Below are positions 12,916-24,725 of a stretch of 64,000 nucleotides of DNA, one piece after another. The translations under genes were made by a program, and so were the position numbers. How positions within the stretch are numbered: position 1 is the first letter of the stretch; each line of letters opens with the position of its first letter. This DNA comes from Trema orientale. Its lineage: Eukaryota > Streptophyta > Magnoliopsida > Rosales > Cannabaceae. The notes under the pieces are model-generated. The model worked only from the letters and a program-made list of their open reading frames with translations, searched no databases and was not told the origin of the DNA. The stretch is from assembly GCA_002914845.1 (NCBI GenBank), contig JXTC01000045.1:937485-1001484 (forward strand), given 5' to 3'.

Positions 12916-15601
12916 CTATGAAACTGGCGCCGAGCGGGAGTTTCCATAGAGTTGTGCATATACGGCCTTAGTTCTATACACAAGAATCATGCTTAAGGCA
13001 ACCCCAAGCACGCAGAAGCCAGACAATATGACCAAAGTTAGGAAGAAGCATATGGAACCTTCACACTTTGGTGGTTCCTCCAGACCAAGCAAGCCTGAGA
13101 AGACTGATCCTGTATAGTGCCCCCGGAGGTAGTTCCCGTGAGCTTGCTTCTCTGCTTCATGGTCATATAAAGGGCCGGCAATCAGGCCAGAGAAGATTAG
13201 ACATCCAGCAGGGTTTGCCATTGTGAGAAAATTGTACAAAGCCCCAAAGTTTTTCAAGCCAAACAATTCAGAGGCAGTAGCTGGTACAATTGCCCAGTGA
13301 AACCCATAGCCAAGCCCAATTAACACAGTTCCAACATACAGCGCACCAGGCAATGCAAAAGCGACATAGAGATGCCCAACTGCCATAACGAGTTGAGCTA
13401 CAGCCATTACCACCGGTCTTGGATAAGCATAATCCCTGAGAAGTTGGAATCACAGTGACAAAGGGTAAGTCACAAAACCAATATGGGTAGCATAAGATGC
13501 AATCATCAATCAAGGGAGAACAGAAATCAGTTTGTACCTTACTACAACCTCAGAGCAGTAACCACCGCCAACACGACCTAGAAAGTTCCAAATACTGATC
13601 ATGGAAACAAAAATATGGGTATTATCATATTTGAGAGATTGGCTCAACTGTCCCATGTTGTCGATCACTGTCAAACCGGTTCCAGAACCTAACATAAGTG
13701 ACACAAAAATAAGCCAGAAGTCTGCTTTAATCAAAGCTTGCATCAACGTGAAGTTTTCCCCTCTGTGTGGACCTCTCCTCCTCTTGATCCTCACTGCTCC
13801 TTCAGCAGCTGCTTGTAGTAATTTTGTTTGCAATTGAGCAATCCGTTTTTGCCTCTCTGATGCTGGAAGCAAGTCTACTTCCTTAGGCTTCTCATCTTCC
13901 ACTTCACTCAATATTACCTCGCTATCACTAGTAGCACCTGGGTCAGATTTACCAAGTTCCTCTTTTTGTGGCTGAGCTAGGAATGCCTCGTCTTCTGGAA
14001 CTCTTGGCTCTGGGGAGAAACTCAACGACACAGGAATGACAACGGGAATTAGGAGAATGATAAACAAGACCACCGTAAAAATTATGCTCACATTATGGCT
14101 CACATCAACTAGATCTTGAACTAGCATGACCCCCAACAAATAAGCAGCCAATAGTATGCACACGCTGTAGACAAATGTGAAGCTCATGCCATCGGTTGGC
14201 CGGACTTGTCTGTGACCTCCAACGGGTCTGACAATAAACATTAACGCGATGGTCACCATGGTTGGACCAACTGCAACCATGAAAACAATAGATGCCTGGT
14301 CTGGTGAATGGATCATGGTGTATATCTGGGTCAAAATTGCACCACTTAAGCCTGCAAAGCCCTTCAGAATCCCGACCACAGGACCCCGACTTTTTGGGAA
14401 GTTTTGCACACAGGAAACAAGAGCAGCTGTATTGAAGTAGGTCTCACCATTAGTCCCCACGAATATAAGAACGCAGATCTGCACATTCATGTGTGTCAAA
14501 TAATTTATAGAGCAGGAAAATAGATGCTTTAGACTCTAGAAATCTAACAACAATAAGCCACAAGTGCAGGACCATAATAGCACTGAAAACCATAAACTAA
14601 GCACATCATTGCTTCATTTGGTAACTGCAAAAGGTTTATGTTCTAATTTTCCTGCTCTAAATCTGGAGAACCTCGAAGTAACTTGCCTTGTTAATTTTTT
14701 TTTTTTATATAAAAAAAAATACAACAAAACCCATTTCCCAAATTTCACTTCCAAAGACCTTTAGACTATTTTGAATCTGGGTATGAAACAAAGTGACCTC
14801 CATGTAAGGAACAAAACTGGTTTCGAGACAATACTATAAATCTATGATTCTCATTTATATCATAAACCTGCGTGATGTTGGTTACACGTGGAAATCTAGT
14901 TAGTCGTCATTCTAAAAGAAAAAACAGAGCATTTAAAGATTCTCAACAAAATCAAACTTTGAGAAAAATAACGTAACCCAACCAAACAGAGTCCAACACA
15001 CTGCCTAAAGTAACAACTAATTGACTAAACCACAAAAGCTATAAAACGCTATCCCATCCCAAAAGGTGGGAACTTCCAGGATCAGTGATTTGGATTCGGA
15101 TTCGGATTCGGATCAAAAACTGAGAGAGACCATAGCAAAACTAGATGCACTCAAAGCAAAAGGTTCAAATTTTAACGATCTAAACTAAGTGGAAAATCAA
15201 ATAAAAGGGTCAAAAAGAGACTAAAACTTAAAAGGGTATGATATGGTACTCACAGCCCATAAAGGCAAAACGGGAGCTCGCCCGGTAACGATCAGCCAAA
15301 CCCAACCATACCCAATAAAATTCTTGAGAGCCCCAACGAGCAGAGCAGCCCACATGGGCAAAATCTCGCACAAGGTCCCAGCAAAGAAGCCAACACAGTC
15401 TCCAAGATCCTTAGCCACACCCAACCTGGCGATCTGTTTCTGATTGTAATTCAAAGAGCTCTTTATGACCGGAGATATGCTGCCAAACAAGTACCCAATC
15501 CCAGCCGTTGATTGCATCCACATTGCGGCCACAAAAACCAGCCATCTGTTGTTGATAAACCCTCTGAGCTTCTCCCGAGACTGACCCATCAATCGAAACA
15601 A
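12916..15601 (-). CDS. Nodulin-like / NFD4-like major facilitator superfamily transporter
   Basis: Three exons on the minus strand, 15601-15254, 14478-13538 and 13435-12916, give 602 aa. The N-terminal half (to about residue 270) is the plant nodulin-like domain, with NNRWLVFVAAMWMQSTAG, GYLFGSISPVIKSSLNYNQ, TGRAPVLPLWA and SRGPVVGILKGFAGLSGAI. A hydrophilic linker of about 90 residues (about 271-359) is acidic, then basic (VRIKRRRGPHRG). The C-terminal MFS half has ADFWLIFVSLMLGSGTGLTV, NFLGRVGGGYCSE, and GYGFHWAIVPATASELFGLK. About 12 membrane helices are expected. Members have been linked to nuclear fusion (NFD4) and solute transport, but the substrate here is unknown. The start could be Met1 (15601) or Met5 (15589). 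Splice codon AG|G joins exons 2 and 3 to give EVVVRDYAYPRP. Confidence 0.92.
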
Positions 15602-17098
15602 AATCTTCTCTCTGATTCCCCTGTTTGGTTTCTGGGAAAATTTGGTGACAGTATATTCTTGGCTCGTGTTTCTTGACTTTATGAAGAAGAAGAAGAAGAA
15701 GAAGAAGAGTAGAGGTGAGGATGTAAAGGCTTAAGGTTGATGGTGACGCTGATGATTATGTTCTGATCCGGGTCACCGATCATGGAGCTGTGCCCGGTTT
15801 TTTGTATATATCAGATTTTAAAAAAAATATATGACAATAATAGAATGCTAACCAATAAGGTCTAAATGAAGTAATTCACAATAAAGAAATTTATAAAAAT
15901 TGCCACTTTTCCAGACCATATTTATATACATATATTATATATATCTTAAGGTAACCTATAAGTGTTACAGAAGAAGACGAGAAAAATGAAACAGCGTATC
16001 AAAACATTATACCACTACTTCCCTCCCAAAAAATAAAAATATTATACTACTACTATCTACCTTGACTCAAGAGTTTGGAGTTTTAACAAGAGTTTCACTT
16101 TTGTAAAATTGTTAAAAAAAAAAAACACTTGTTTTAAAAAAAAAATGAAAGATAATCGTTGTCTGTAAAAAAGATTAACGGCAAAAAAATAAGCTGAGAT
16201 ATAGTTTTTTTGCAACTTTAACCTTGTCGTTTAGCTTGTTCAAAATTATATTTCCACATTTCAAATCTCCGCTAATTTGTACATTATGCATATAAATTGA
16301 GTAAAATTTTTTTTAATAAACATGGAATTTAAATTGAGAATATCTTATTTCTGTTAATTAATACAAAAAATCTATTAAAAATAACTAGAAATAGTTTGCA
16401 CATAATACTCATTTTATGCACATAAAGTACAAATTTACATAAATTTAAAATATAAAGATATAATTTTACAGAAGTTAAAAAACATGTTAAATTTGCGGAA
16501 AGATCATATTTTAGGTTTTTTATTTTTTATTTTTTATTTTTTTGCAATGATCCCTTATAATAATAATAAATGGATCGATCTTTGATCGACTGGTTTGACA
16601 CTCTGTTAACGCTCACACTGGAATAATGGATCTCAACTTAGGCGGTCTCCGTTCTCTAACGTAAAACTAGAACAAGTTGTCAAGATGGTGCCTGGTGGGC
16701 AAATAATCATTTATCACCCTAAATCAAATATATAAAAACAAATAAAGTTCATACAAAGTAACTAATAAATATTGATACAAACCAAAGAAAATGACCCAAA
16801 AATTCAATAGGAAAAAACTGAATAATGGAGGGGAAAAAAAGGTTACAATGATATACAAANTAAAGCCGTTAAAAAAAAAAAAAAAAAAGGAGCAGAAAAG
16901 AAAAAAATAGGGGACATGTCTCATTAACAAAAGGCAAACAAAAATCCAGCCAAGTAGAACGTAGATAGAAGCTAACAAGATTATTAGTCACCTTATTTCC
17001 TTCTCGAAAGGCATGGGAGTAACACAATGTGAATATATATGTACTAGCACTGTTGTTGTTGCAAGACTTAAAAAAAAAAAAGAAAAAAAGAAAGAAAG
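15602..17098. other. MFS 5' flank with GAA microsatellite; AT-rich intergenic
   Basis: A (GAA)n run at about 15684-15707 lies within 110 bases upstream of the MFS start and probably sits in the 5' UTR or promoter. The rest is AT-rich with A and T runs and one ambiguous base at 16860. No gene is seen. Confidence 0.5.
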
Positions 17099-19320
17099 TG
17101 TTACGCCCCTGATCTGAGGACGTGCACCGCAAACCTATAAAGCAAAGTCTTATGAATATGTAAGACATCTATCTATAATTCACAAAAATAAAGAATAATT
17201 ATATTCAAAAAAATAAAATAACAAATCATTAAACTCTAATAAATACCACTAAATCATGTACAACCCAATAATTCTATTAAGTTTCCAAATATTAAAAATT
17301 AATTATACAAAATACATACTGTAATATAATAAATTTGTACTAATTGACCTTTCCAGTCTTCATATTTTCCCAATAAAAATGAATGACTTTCCATCTTTCA
17401 TTCATGAACTCATATGCATCTCAATTACCTAGATATGTTCTCCCTTAATGAACCTCGTAACTGACGGTCTTTAATATCTGGGAAGGAAAAATAAAAGAGT
17501 GAGCTCGACAGCTCAGTAAGTAATTAGTAACCTTAATTAACTGGATCAAGTATATATCATTTGAAAAGGTTAAATGACATATTTTAAAACAAAATCAATT
17601 TCAAAATGTAATAATTTTCAAGATAATCAAATGAGATTGTTTGGAAAGTCACTTTAACAAAAACATGAAGTAGGTTTTCAAAATTTGTCGTTTCATTCTC
17701 ATTCGATAATCAGTAATACTTTCAAATCACTTCTCAACAGTTTTTGGCAATTATGGCCATACTTAACCCCTATTACTAGGTCCACACTTACTACATTTAA
17801 CCCATGTAGCCAAGTCTACATTTACTATATTTGACCCATGTAGCTAGGTCCACATTTATTACATTTAACCTCTGTAGCTAGTTCCATATTTAGTACGTAT
17901 TGTCTATATATAACTCCTCTGGAATGGGTCCACATTGTATAGTCACTGAAGAGAGTTTCAAAACACAGTTATATATAATAACAGTTCAAAAATAATTTTA
18001 CTTTTCTTATTATATTATTGTAACTATTTCTAAACAGTTTTTATGCAACAAGTATTCAATAACAATGTCATATACTTTTTTTTTTATCCATAATTTTGTG
18101 CAAAATAATTATCAGATAGAATCAAAATACTTTTTAAATAAAGCGATTGTTTTAATAAAATTATTTTTTTCAATAAATAACTTATTTACAAAAAATATAT
18201 TTTTACTTGAAATCATATTTTTAATAAAATACTCTATAAAGATAAGTTTATTAGAAACAATAAAATATTTAATTTTTGTACAAAAAGTTATTAGAAAAGA
18301 CCAAAGGTTACTTACCTCGTTCGCTTTGCCTAATCAGCTTAAATAATCAACAAATTCTTTCAAGCACATATTATCATATAAACTATATATAGGAACCAAA
18401 ATGGTAAAATTATACTCTAATTATACCAATAATAATGACTACTCGTTGTCCATGTATCTACTATGATAAACTCTATAGTTCCCCTAATAATGTTAATTTC
18501 TCATGATTTACAACTATTTTGACTTATCTCCAAAAATCACCAAAATTAGGGGACAAGTTCTACCAATGGTGGGGATCCTAATAATACTAAGAATGTAATT
18601 ATAGGGTCCATAGGTAAGCCTTATAAAATCCTAAAAGCCACCGCTACGTTTTGCTAAAAGTACCCAAAGTTTCAGATTTTTTTTTTCCCAGATTCGTAGT
18701 ACTCATTTCAATTGGCTATAAATCTCTGGTTATAAGTCTGTTTTTAACAAATTATATACCATTAGAAAGGTAATTCGATAAGCTTTCTAACTTATCAAAT
18801 ATGATGTAAAAGTCCCTGAAAAATTAGTCAGAATCTCTGTTGTGTTTTTATATCTTAGCCCAAAACTCAAAAATTCATAACTTTCTATTTACCCAACCAA
18901 ATCACTCAAAATTTGTCTTGTTTAAATTCTAATATCAATAGGCTTCCTATTCTATCAGATTCTTCCTCATATTTCATAAATAATTTATGAACAATTCAAA
19001 ACTCTAACCTTAGATATTTAATCTCAATCCCGAAATCAAACTCAAAACATAAAACTTAATTGGTTAAGAGTTTATTACCTTAGGAGTGAGTCTCAATAAT
19101 CCATGACAATAGTCTTTACCATCTTCTTCTTCTTAAATGCATAGCCTCTACTCTCTCTCTATTTTTTTTTTTTCTTTCTACAGAGTGTACATATAAACTG
19201 AGCAGATTATTAGTCTTAGGGTTTCTTAAAATGTCTCTATTAGAATTACCAATGTGTCTCCAAATAAAATCTATTAATCAAGGGCTCTTTTGTCTTATTA
19301 TTTATTTAATACAAGTAAAC
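17099..19320 (+). mobile_element. LTR-like repeat beginning TGTTACGCCCC (boundaries approximate)
   Basis: The sequence from TGTTACGCCCCTGATCTGAGG has the layout of non-coding LTRs common in dicots. A start with TG is followed by a GAGTGAGCTCGACAGCTCAGTAAG module near 17500. Next come short tandem units, a 'ttacctcg' module near 18310, and a second 'attaccttaggagtgag' module near 19075. It encodes no protein. The right border is not resolved and I cannot show a target-site duplication. A similar order of modules occurs at about 40.0-42.0 kb, which supports a repeat origin. It could also be a solo LTR or a degraded non-autonomous element. Confidence 0.4.
17761..17896. repeat. four tandem 34-bp units
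   Basis: Units at 17761, 17795, 17829 and 17863 share the pattern attt(a/g)accc-tgtagc-aggtccacattta-tac. They are exactly 34 bases each without indels and diverged by a few substitutions. They lie inside the LTR-like element. Confidence 0.85.
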
Positions 19321-19866
19321 TTTTTTTTTTTATACAGGTTGACACAGAAAGTTAGAGAACAATATGGTATGGTCAAAAATCGAAAATAAATTAAGAAAGG
19401 ACAAGTAAAACCTAATTGTTTGAATAGACCAGTGCAGTTTATAATCGAACAAAACCAATCTGTATTCATACATGTTTATATTTCGGTCGAAGAAAATCTG
19501 AATTTAGAAAATTACAAATCAACGAATCATGGTTTCTTATTATTTGTACTATATTTTTTAGCCGTGGTTAAGGATTTTTCTTTAATATGTTTCCGCTTAG
19601 CATTGGTTAGAAAAGACTCAAGCATAGATAAAAAAATGCATATATATCCATATATATATATATATATAGAAGAATATTAGGATCATTCGTTTTTACTCTT
19701 CAGTAAACTTTATTATGCTTTATAATGTTATTATAATATAAAATTTTCAATAGGGTACACATTGATCAAAGACATATATTGATGCTCAAAAGTATATTGG
19801 ATATTGCCATACAAATGTCACAAAAGTGGCAAAAAGCAACATGTAACGGAACTGGCAACATTCTCT
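19321..19866. other. intergenic, nothing recognised
   Basis: AT-rich sequence with a TA microsatellite at about 19652-19666. No gene or repeat border can be supported. Confidence 0.4.
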
Positions 19867-20107
19867 TAGGACTGACAATTCGTGTCCATAGGTCATATTT
19901 GTATCGTGTTGATGTATATGTATAATATGTAAATGCTCAACTCCGAACATGACTTCTTTAATAAACGGGTCAGAATTTATGACACGATACGACTCGTGTC
20001 ACCCGTTTATTAAATAAGTCATATTGACCTGTGACACGCGACAGGTGACCCGTGGCTTGTGATCTGTGATCCAAATACGACCCGTTTAATAAAGAGCCTT
20101 ATAGAAA

Positions 20108-20393
20108 TATGACCAAAATTTGGGCTAAATTTAAGTAAATATTCCTTTATCAAATGTTATAGCAAAATGTCCAGTATATATATTTATATACCAAGTATAA
20201 AATTTTTTATATCAAGTACAAAAAATTATATATCCAGTACATTTCAATACAGTAACTGAAATTGGTAGATAAACATATCTACTAAGTGTAAAAATATATA
20301 TACCTAGATATTTAGTTATAAAATTTAAAAAGTGGACATCTATTTAATCAAATTTAAAATATTGGTCATCCACCTAAATTTCTCGGGTATCAG
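20108..20393. repeat. dispersed repeat, copy 1 (nested)
   Basis: About 285 bases running from 'ccaaaatttgggctaaattta' to 'cacctaaatttctc' align almost end to end with 39180-39461. Shared blocks include caatac-gtaactgaaattgg and ctagatatttag. It encodes nothing and interrupts the hAT-like element. Its class is unknown; ends resemble weak inverted repeats. Confidence 0.75.
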
Positions 20394-20516
20394 AAATTAT
20401 GACACGAATATAACCCGTTTATAAATAGGTTGACACGATACGACTCGTGTAACCCGTTTACCAAACAGATCATTTTTGTGTTGGTGGGTTCAACCCGAAT
20501 ACGACCTATTAATTAA

Positions 20517-20718
20517 GGATAGCACTACATGTCCCAACTTTTGTACCAAATTTTTTATATCAACACATGTGGCATGTAAGTTGTCACCATCTAATTAGTG
20601 TGTTAATACATACTACAAATAGAATAAATTTTATCACCAATTCAGTGGTGACAAATCACATGTCACATGTGTTGGTATTAAAATTTTAGTACAAAAATTG
20701 GTACCTCAAATATTATTC
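20517..20718. mobile_element. 202-bp MITE with 9-bp target-site duplication (nested)
   Basis: Perfect flanking direct repeats attaattaa (20508-20516 and 20719-20727) enclose 202 bases. The two halves are imperfect inverted repeats of about 60 bases; 'atcaacacatgtggcatgta' on the left pairs with 'acatgtcacatgtgttggta' on the right. Size, structure and the 8-9 bp duplication suit a small hAT-type MITE. It inserted into the older hAT-like element. Confidence 0.75.
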
Positions 20719-21050
20719 ATTAATTAAATAAGTCAATATCTCCAACCCGAATACGACACGAACATGATTAAGCTAAACCCAAATTCGTTAATTTCGTGCG
20801 AGTTTCGAGTCGTGTTGTCGTATCGTATCACAGATTGCCAGTCCTACACTCTCCTCCACCTCATGTGAATATATTAGTACTAAGTAGTACCATACTTCTC
20901 AAAAAAGAAAAAAAAGTAACACTGTTAGTAGACTTCCGTTCTGATTTTTTTTTTCTTTAAAAAAAAAAAAAAAAAAACTTCCGTTTTGATTTTTCGTTTA
21001 CATAACAAAAAGCAAAATGTAGTGTGTGTTCATTTTATTTTATTTTAAGT

Positions 21051-21601
21051 ACCTTACAAGCCCCTCAATTTTGCCAAGAGTACTCATTTATCCCCTCATT
21101 TTTGAAATTTAGTACATGCGTCTCATTTTCTACAAATGTATTGTTAGTTTACCCTATTTTCACAAATGCACGTGTTATTTTGCCTGAATTTTTACAAAAT
21201 TGGAGCCAGCTTGCTCTATTGAAGGTCTGAGGAAAGTTTTTAGTCTTTTTATTAGAAATAATACTCATTTAAACTAAATACAATTTTATACAAATGAGAT
21301 TATTGAAAAATTCATCATCATTCTTAATTTTAACTATAATTTTTTTGTTCGAACTTCTATGCAAATTTGAAAATATAATGATTTTATATCCTTTATTCCC
21401 TCTTATTTAGTGAGTCTTGGTATTTAGTGGGTAAAATAATATTTTTTTTAATATCATCTGCTAATCGGAATAAAGTGACATAATATTTACGAAAATTAAG
21501 GTAAAATGGCACTATATATGTAAAAATTGGGATATGGTAGGCGAAATTTTAAATATAAGAGGATAAAAAAATACTCTCAGCAAAAGCGAAGGGCCGTAAG
21601 G
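21051..21601. mobile_element. long-TIR non-autonomous element (MULE-like)
   Basis: The left arm starts accttacaagcccctcaatt. The right end, read in reverse complement, starts accttacggcccttcgctt. The similarity continues inward for roughly 100 bases with many substitutions. The whole is about 550 bases with no coding sequence. Long TIRs suggest Mutator-like or a foldback element. I do not see a clear target duplication. Confidence 0.55.
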
Positions 21602-21794
21602 TGTTTTGCTCTTTTTTATTTTTATTTTTATTTTTATTGTTTTGAAAATGGGCTCAACCATCCAAATTTGTTCCTTGGCCTTTTTAGATTTTTTTACGAT
21701 AATTAATAAGCTGTGGATAATAAACAATTGCAACACCAAAAATCACGTGCTAACAAATGAGTGGTAAGCACTCGTCCACAAAAAAGCCTTGGTT

Positions 21795-22281
21795 NNNNNN
21801 NNNNNNNNNNNNNNNNNNNNNNNNNNNNNNNNNNNNNNNNNNNNNNNNNNNNNNNNNNNNNNNNNNNNNNNNNNNNNNNNNNNNNNNNNNNNNNNNNNNN
21901 NNNNNNNNNNNNNNNNNNNNNNNNNNNNNNNNNNNNNNNNNNNNNNNNNNNNNNNNNNNNNNNNNNNNNNNNNNNNNNNNNNNNNNNNNNNNNNNNNNNN
22001 NNNNNNNNNNNNNNNNNNNNNNNNNNNNNNNNNNNNNNNNNNNNNNNNNNNNNNNNNNNNNNNNNNNNNNNNNNNNNNNNNNNNNNNNNNNNNNNNNNNN
22101 NNNNNNNNNNNNNNNNNNNNNNNNNNNNNNNNNNNNNNNNNNNNNNNNNNNNNNNNNNNNNNNNNNNNNNNNNNNNNNNNNNNNNNNNNNNNNNNNNNNN
22201 NNNNNNNNNNNNNNNNNNNNNNNNNNNNNNNNNNNNNNNNNNNNNNNNNNNNNNNNNNNNNNNNNNNNNNNNNNNNNNNNN
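21795..22281. other. assembly gap (487 N)
   Basis: A run of N. Apparent open frames across it are meaningless. Confidence 1.
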
Positions 22282-23184
22282 GCCATAAGGTCTCACAATC
22301 CAAAAAATGTTTTGCAGGAAAAGAAAAAGGCCATATCCCATATGTTTATTGATATTTCTTATGTGTTTTGAGTCCACAACAGAATATACAACTTTATTTT
22401 GTTTTGTCTTCTTCGTTTGGATTTGCTAGAAGCAATATAAAAATCTTGCTCTTTGGTCCAACAAAAGTGGGTAGCCCCCATTTTACTGTATAACACTAGA
22501 GTTAATACAACTCTGAGAAAAAAAAAAAAAAATCTCACATTTATCACAATTCTTAAATCTTAATATAGTATGTAATTATATGAATGGTGGGATAATTCGA
22601 ACACTTAGAAAATCCGAACACCTAATTAGACCACCTACGTTATTGAATAATAAAGATTTACTATTGACTTTGACTAAAGATTGCAACATCGCCACCACCA
22701 AGAAAACAGATAGATATAATTTATAATTAAGGGAAAAGCTCCTTATAAACACTTTCAAATATGAGCTGGTAGATGTTAGATAAGCACACGATAAACACAT
22801 GACTGATAATACATAATGTAGGGCAAGACCTGATTATTAGTCCGCGTCACCATACTATTACTATTAATGCTACTTTTTTCATGTATAAATAAATAGTCAA
22901 ATACTCGAACGCGATTACGACACTTCACACGATTGTTGAAGGGTATTATTGTCCAAACATAATTGTCAAATTAACACGCACGAGACATCTTTTCTTTTAA
23001 GATATTTTGTGATTTCCCCCCCTCGAAGTCGAGTTTGACAGTTTGTCCTTTTGTCCATTACCATAAGTAATCAATCACGGTAAGAGCTCGTGAGAAACAT
23101 GCAGATGGTGTCCCGGGCCCCAATTTCAAGTCTCAAAAGGATATTTTAGAAGAATGGCCAATAAGTCAATGACAATCTCTTTAT
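22282..23184. other. intergenic, nothing recognised
   Basis: AT-rich sequence right of the gap. Short frames here show no family resemblance. Confidence 0.4.
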
Positions 23185-23342
23185 GATTTAGCAAAATACC
23201 TGTTTTATATTATGTTCTTACAAATATAAAATATAATCCCTAAATTTGCTAACTGAGGTTAAAGATTTAGCAAAATACCTGTTTTATATTATGTTCTTAC
23301 AAATGTAAAATATAATCCCTAAATTTGCTAACTAAGGTTAAA
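23185..23342. repeat. 79-bp tandem duplication
   Basis: 23185-23263 and 23264-23342 are near-identical head-to-tail copies starting gatttagcaaaatacctg, with only two or three differences. This implies a recent duplication. Confidence 0.92.
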
Positions 23343-23445
23343 ATTATCTCTTGTGACAAATTTCCATTAATTTTTGTCTACTTTTTATCTCATAAAAATG
23401 ACCCAAATGCCTTTTCTGAAATAGTCAAATTATCTAAATACAATA

Positions 23446-23822
23446 TGTTATAAAACAGCAAACGATAAATTGGCAATAGAAAGAAAAATAAGAACACATA
23501 GATTTAAGTGAAAAACCCTAAACGGAAAAAATCACTACCAGAGGAGAAGAAAATATCATTATGTCGAAATCGGGTACAAAAGGTGTGTCGATATGCGACA
23601 AAAGCTGAAAATATATAGCTCTAGAAAAAACCCTAAAACAAAAAGTGTACGGACGAAACGTGTACGGACAAAACAAGTCCATACATAAAACAGTTTCAGG
23701 ATCGGGCGTCCGCTACCATTATAGATCCCCAAAAAATTATCAAAATTATAAAATCACCACATATATCGTACTACGAGCTTTTCAGATTAGACCAAATAGT
23801 ATTCGGGTCACAAACTCTAACA
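23446..23822 (-). mobile_element. solo Copia-type LTR with 5-bp target-site duplication
   Basis: On the minus strand the element starts TGTTAGAGTTTGTGACCCG and ends CTGTTTTATAACA, the TG...CA form of a Copia LTR. It is 377 bases long. Identical caata flanks lie at 23441-23445 and 23823-23827. There is no internal region on either side, so it is a solo LTR left by recombination. Homologous sequence in plus orientation begins at 63639. Shared landmarks are the gacccgaat start, the cgtccgtacac block, and 'ccacttaaatct' near the 3' side. Confidence 0.85.
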
Positions 23823-24191
23823 CAATACTCATAATTTTTAGTACTTTAAGCTCCTATATATAATACTGATAAACAACCTAACTAACCCTATACGTATAAC
23901 TTTGGTAAATACAATTTCATAATGGAGCATACATATTATATGATTCATGACAATCATGTGATAATGTTAGTAGCTCTTTATTGATATACATACAGATAAT
24001 ATAATATAGCTGGTATATATATATATATAGAGTTTATCTTAGGGATTGTCTAAATTTTGTTGGCCTTCTATTTCTTTAGATTATTTTCAACTTAGGGTAC
24101 ATTAATAAAATTTAATAGTTCATATAACTCCCCCATAATAATATATTACATGATATCATGATAAGATAATAGGATTTCCTACGTTGATTTA

Positions 24192-24725
24192 GATTTGGGC
24201 TCATCAACAACGCACAATGTGCAAGCAGATTATGTTCCCACCCTTTTTTATGTGAAAATTACACCTAATACCCGTTTTTTAAAACTTCTTTCAAACATAC
24301 CCATTTTTAAAAGTTCTTCCAAAAATACTCGTTTTTACGGTCCACATTTCATATGAAAAATATGAGTGGTCCACATTTACAATGTAAATTTTATCCATGA
24401 GGTACACATTTCATGTGTAAAATATGAACGGTACACATTTCAAAATGTGTGCCAATTTTGAGTGTAAGTTTTATTCACGAAATGTGGACCGCAGTATACA
24501 TTTAATATATGAAATATAGACCGTGGTCTACATTTCATGTGTAAAACAGTGGTGGTCTATATTTCTCCAAAAAGGGTATAAAAACAGGTATTTATGAAAT
24601 AAAGATAAAAAATGGGTATTTATGAAAATATGGTCTTAAAAATGGGTATTTATGAACTTTTCCCTTTTTTTATTTATGATTTGGGCTCATCATCAACACA
24701 CGATTTACAAACATATTATGTTCCT
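24192..24725. mobile_element. inverted-repeat element flanked by a 48-bp host direct repeat
   Basis: Two diverged copies of a block starting gatttgggctcatca and ending attatgttcc (24192-24239 and 24678-24725) flank the region. Between them, the outer arms (about 24265-24340 and about 24560-24655) are inverted and rich in repeated taccc(a/g)ttttt units. The centre repeats 'gtccacatttcat'-type phrases. No protein is encoded. This looks like a foldback or long-TIR element. The flanking copies are too long for a normal target duplication. Confidence 0.45.

Larger units (their letters stand above)
19867..20846. mobile_element. hAT-like non-autonomous element with two repeats nested inside
   Basis: The left end taggactgacaattcgtg and the inverted right end tgccagtccta pair as terminal inverted repeats. 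The outer bases TAGGACTGRCAAT are nearly identical on the two sides. The flanks cattctct (19859-19866) and cactctcc (20847-20854) match at 6 of 8 bases, consistent with an old 8-bp hAT target duplication. The interior repeats gacacgatacgactcgtgt, at about 19980 and about 20430, in direct orientation. No transposase is present. Two other repeats sit inside it and have split the original element. Confidence 0.65.

Noticed and set aside
18065..18346. 93-codon frame rich in Ile, Phe and Lys
   Set aside because: Composition is that of AT-rich non-coding DNA within an LTR-like repeat.
21703..22377. Several long frames over the N gap
   Set aside because: They consist of undetermined bases and have no meaning.
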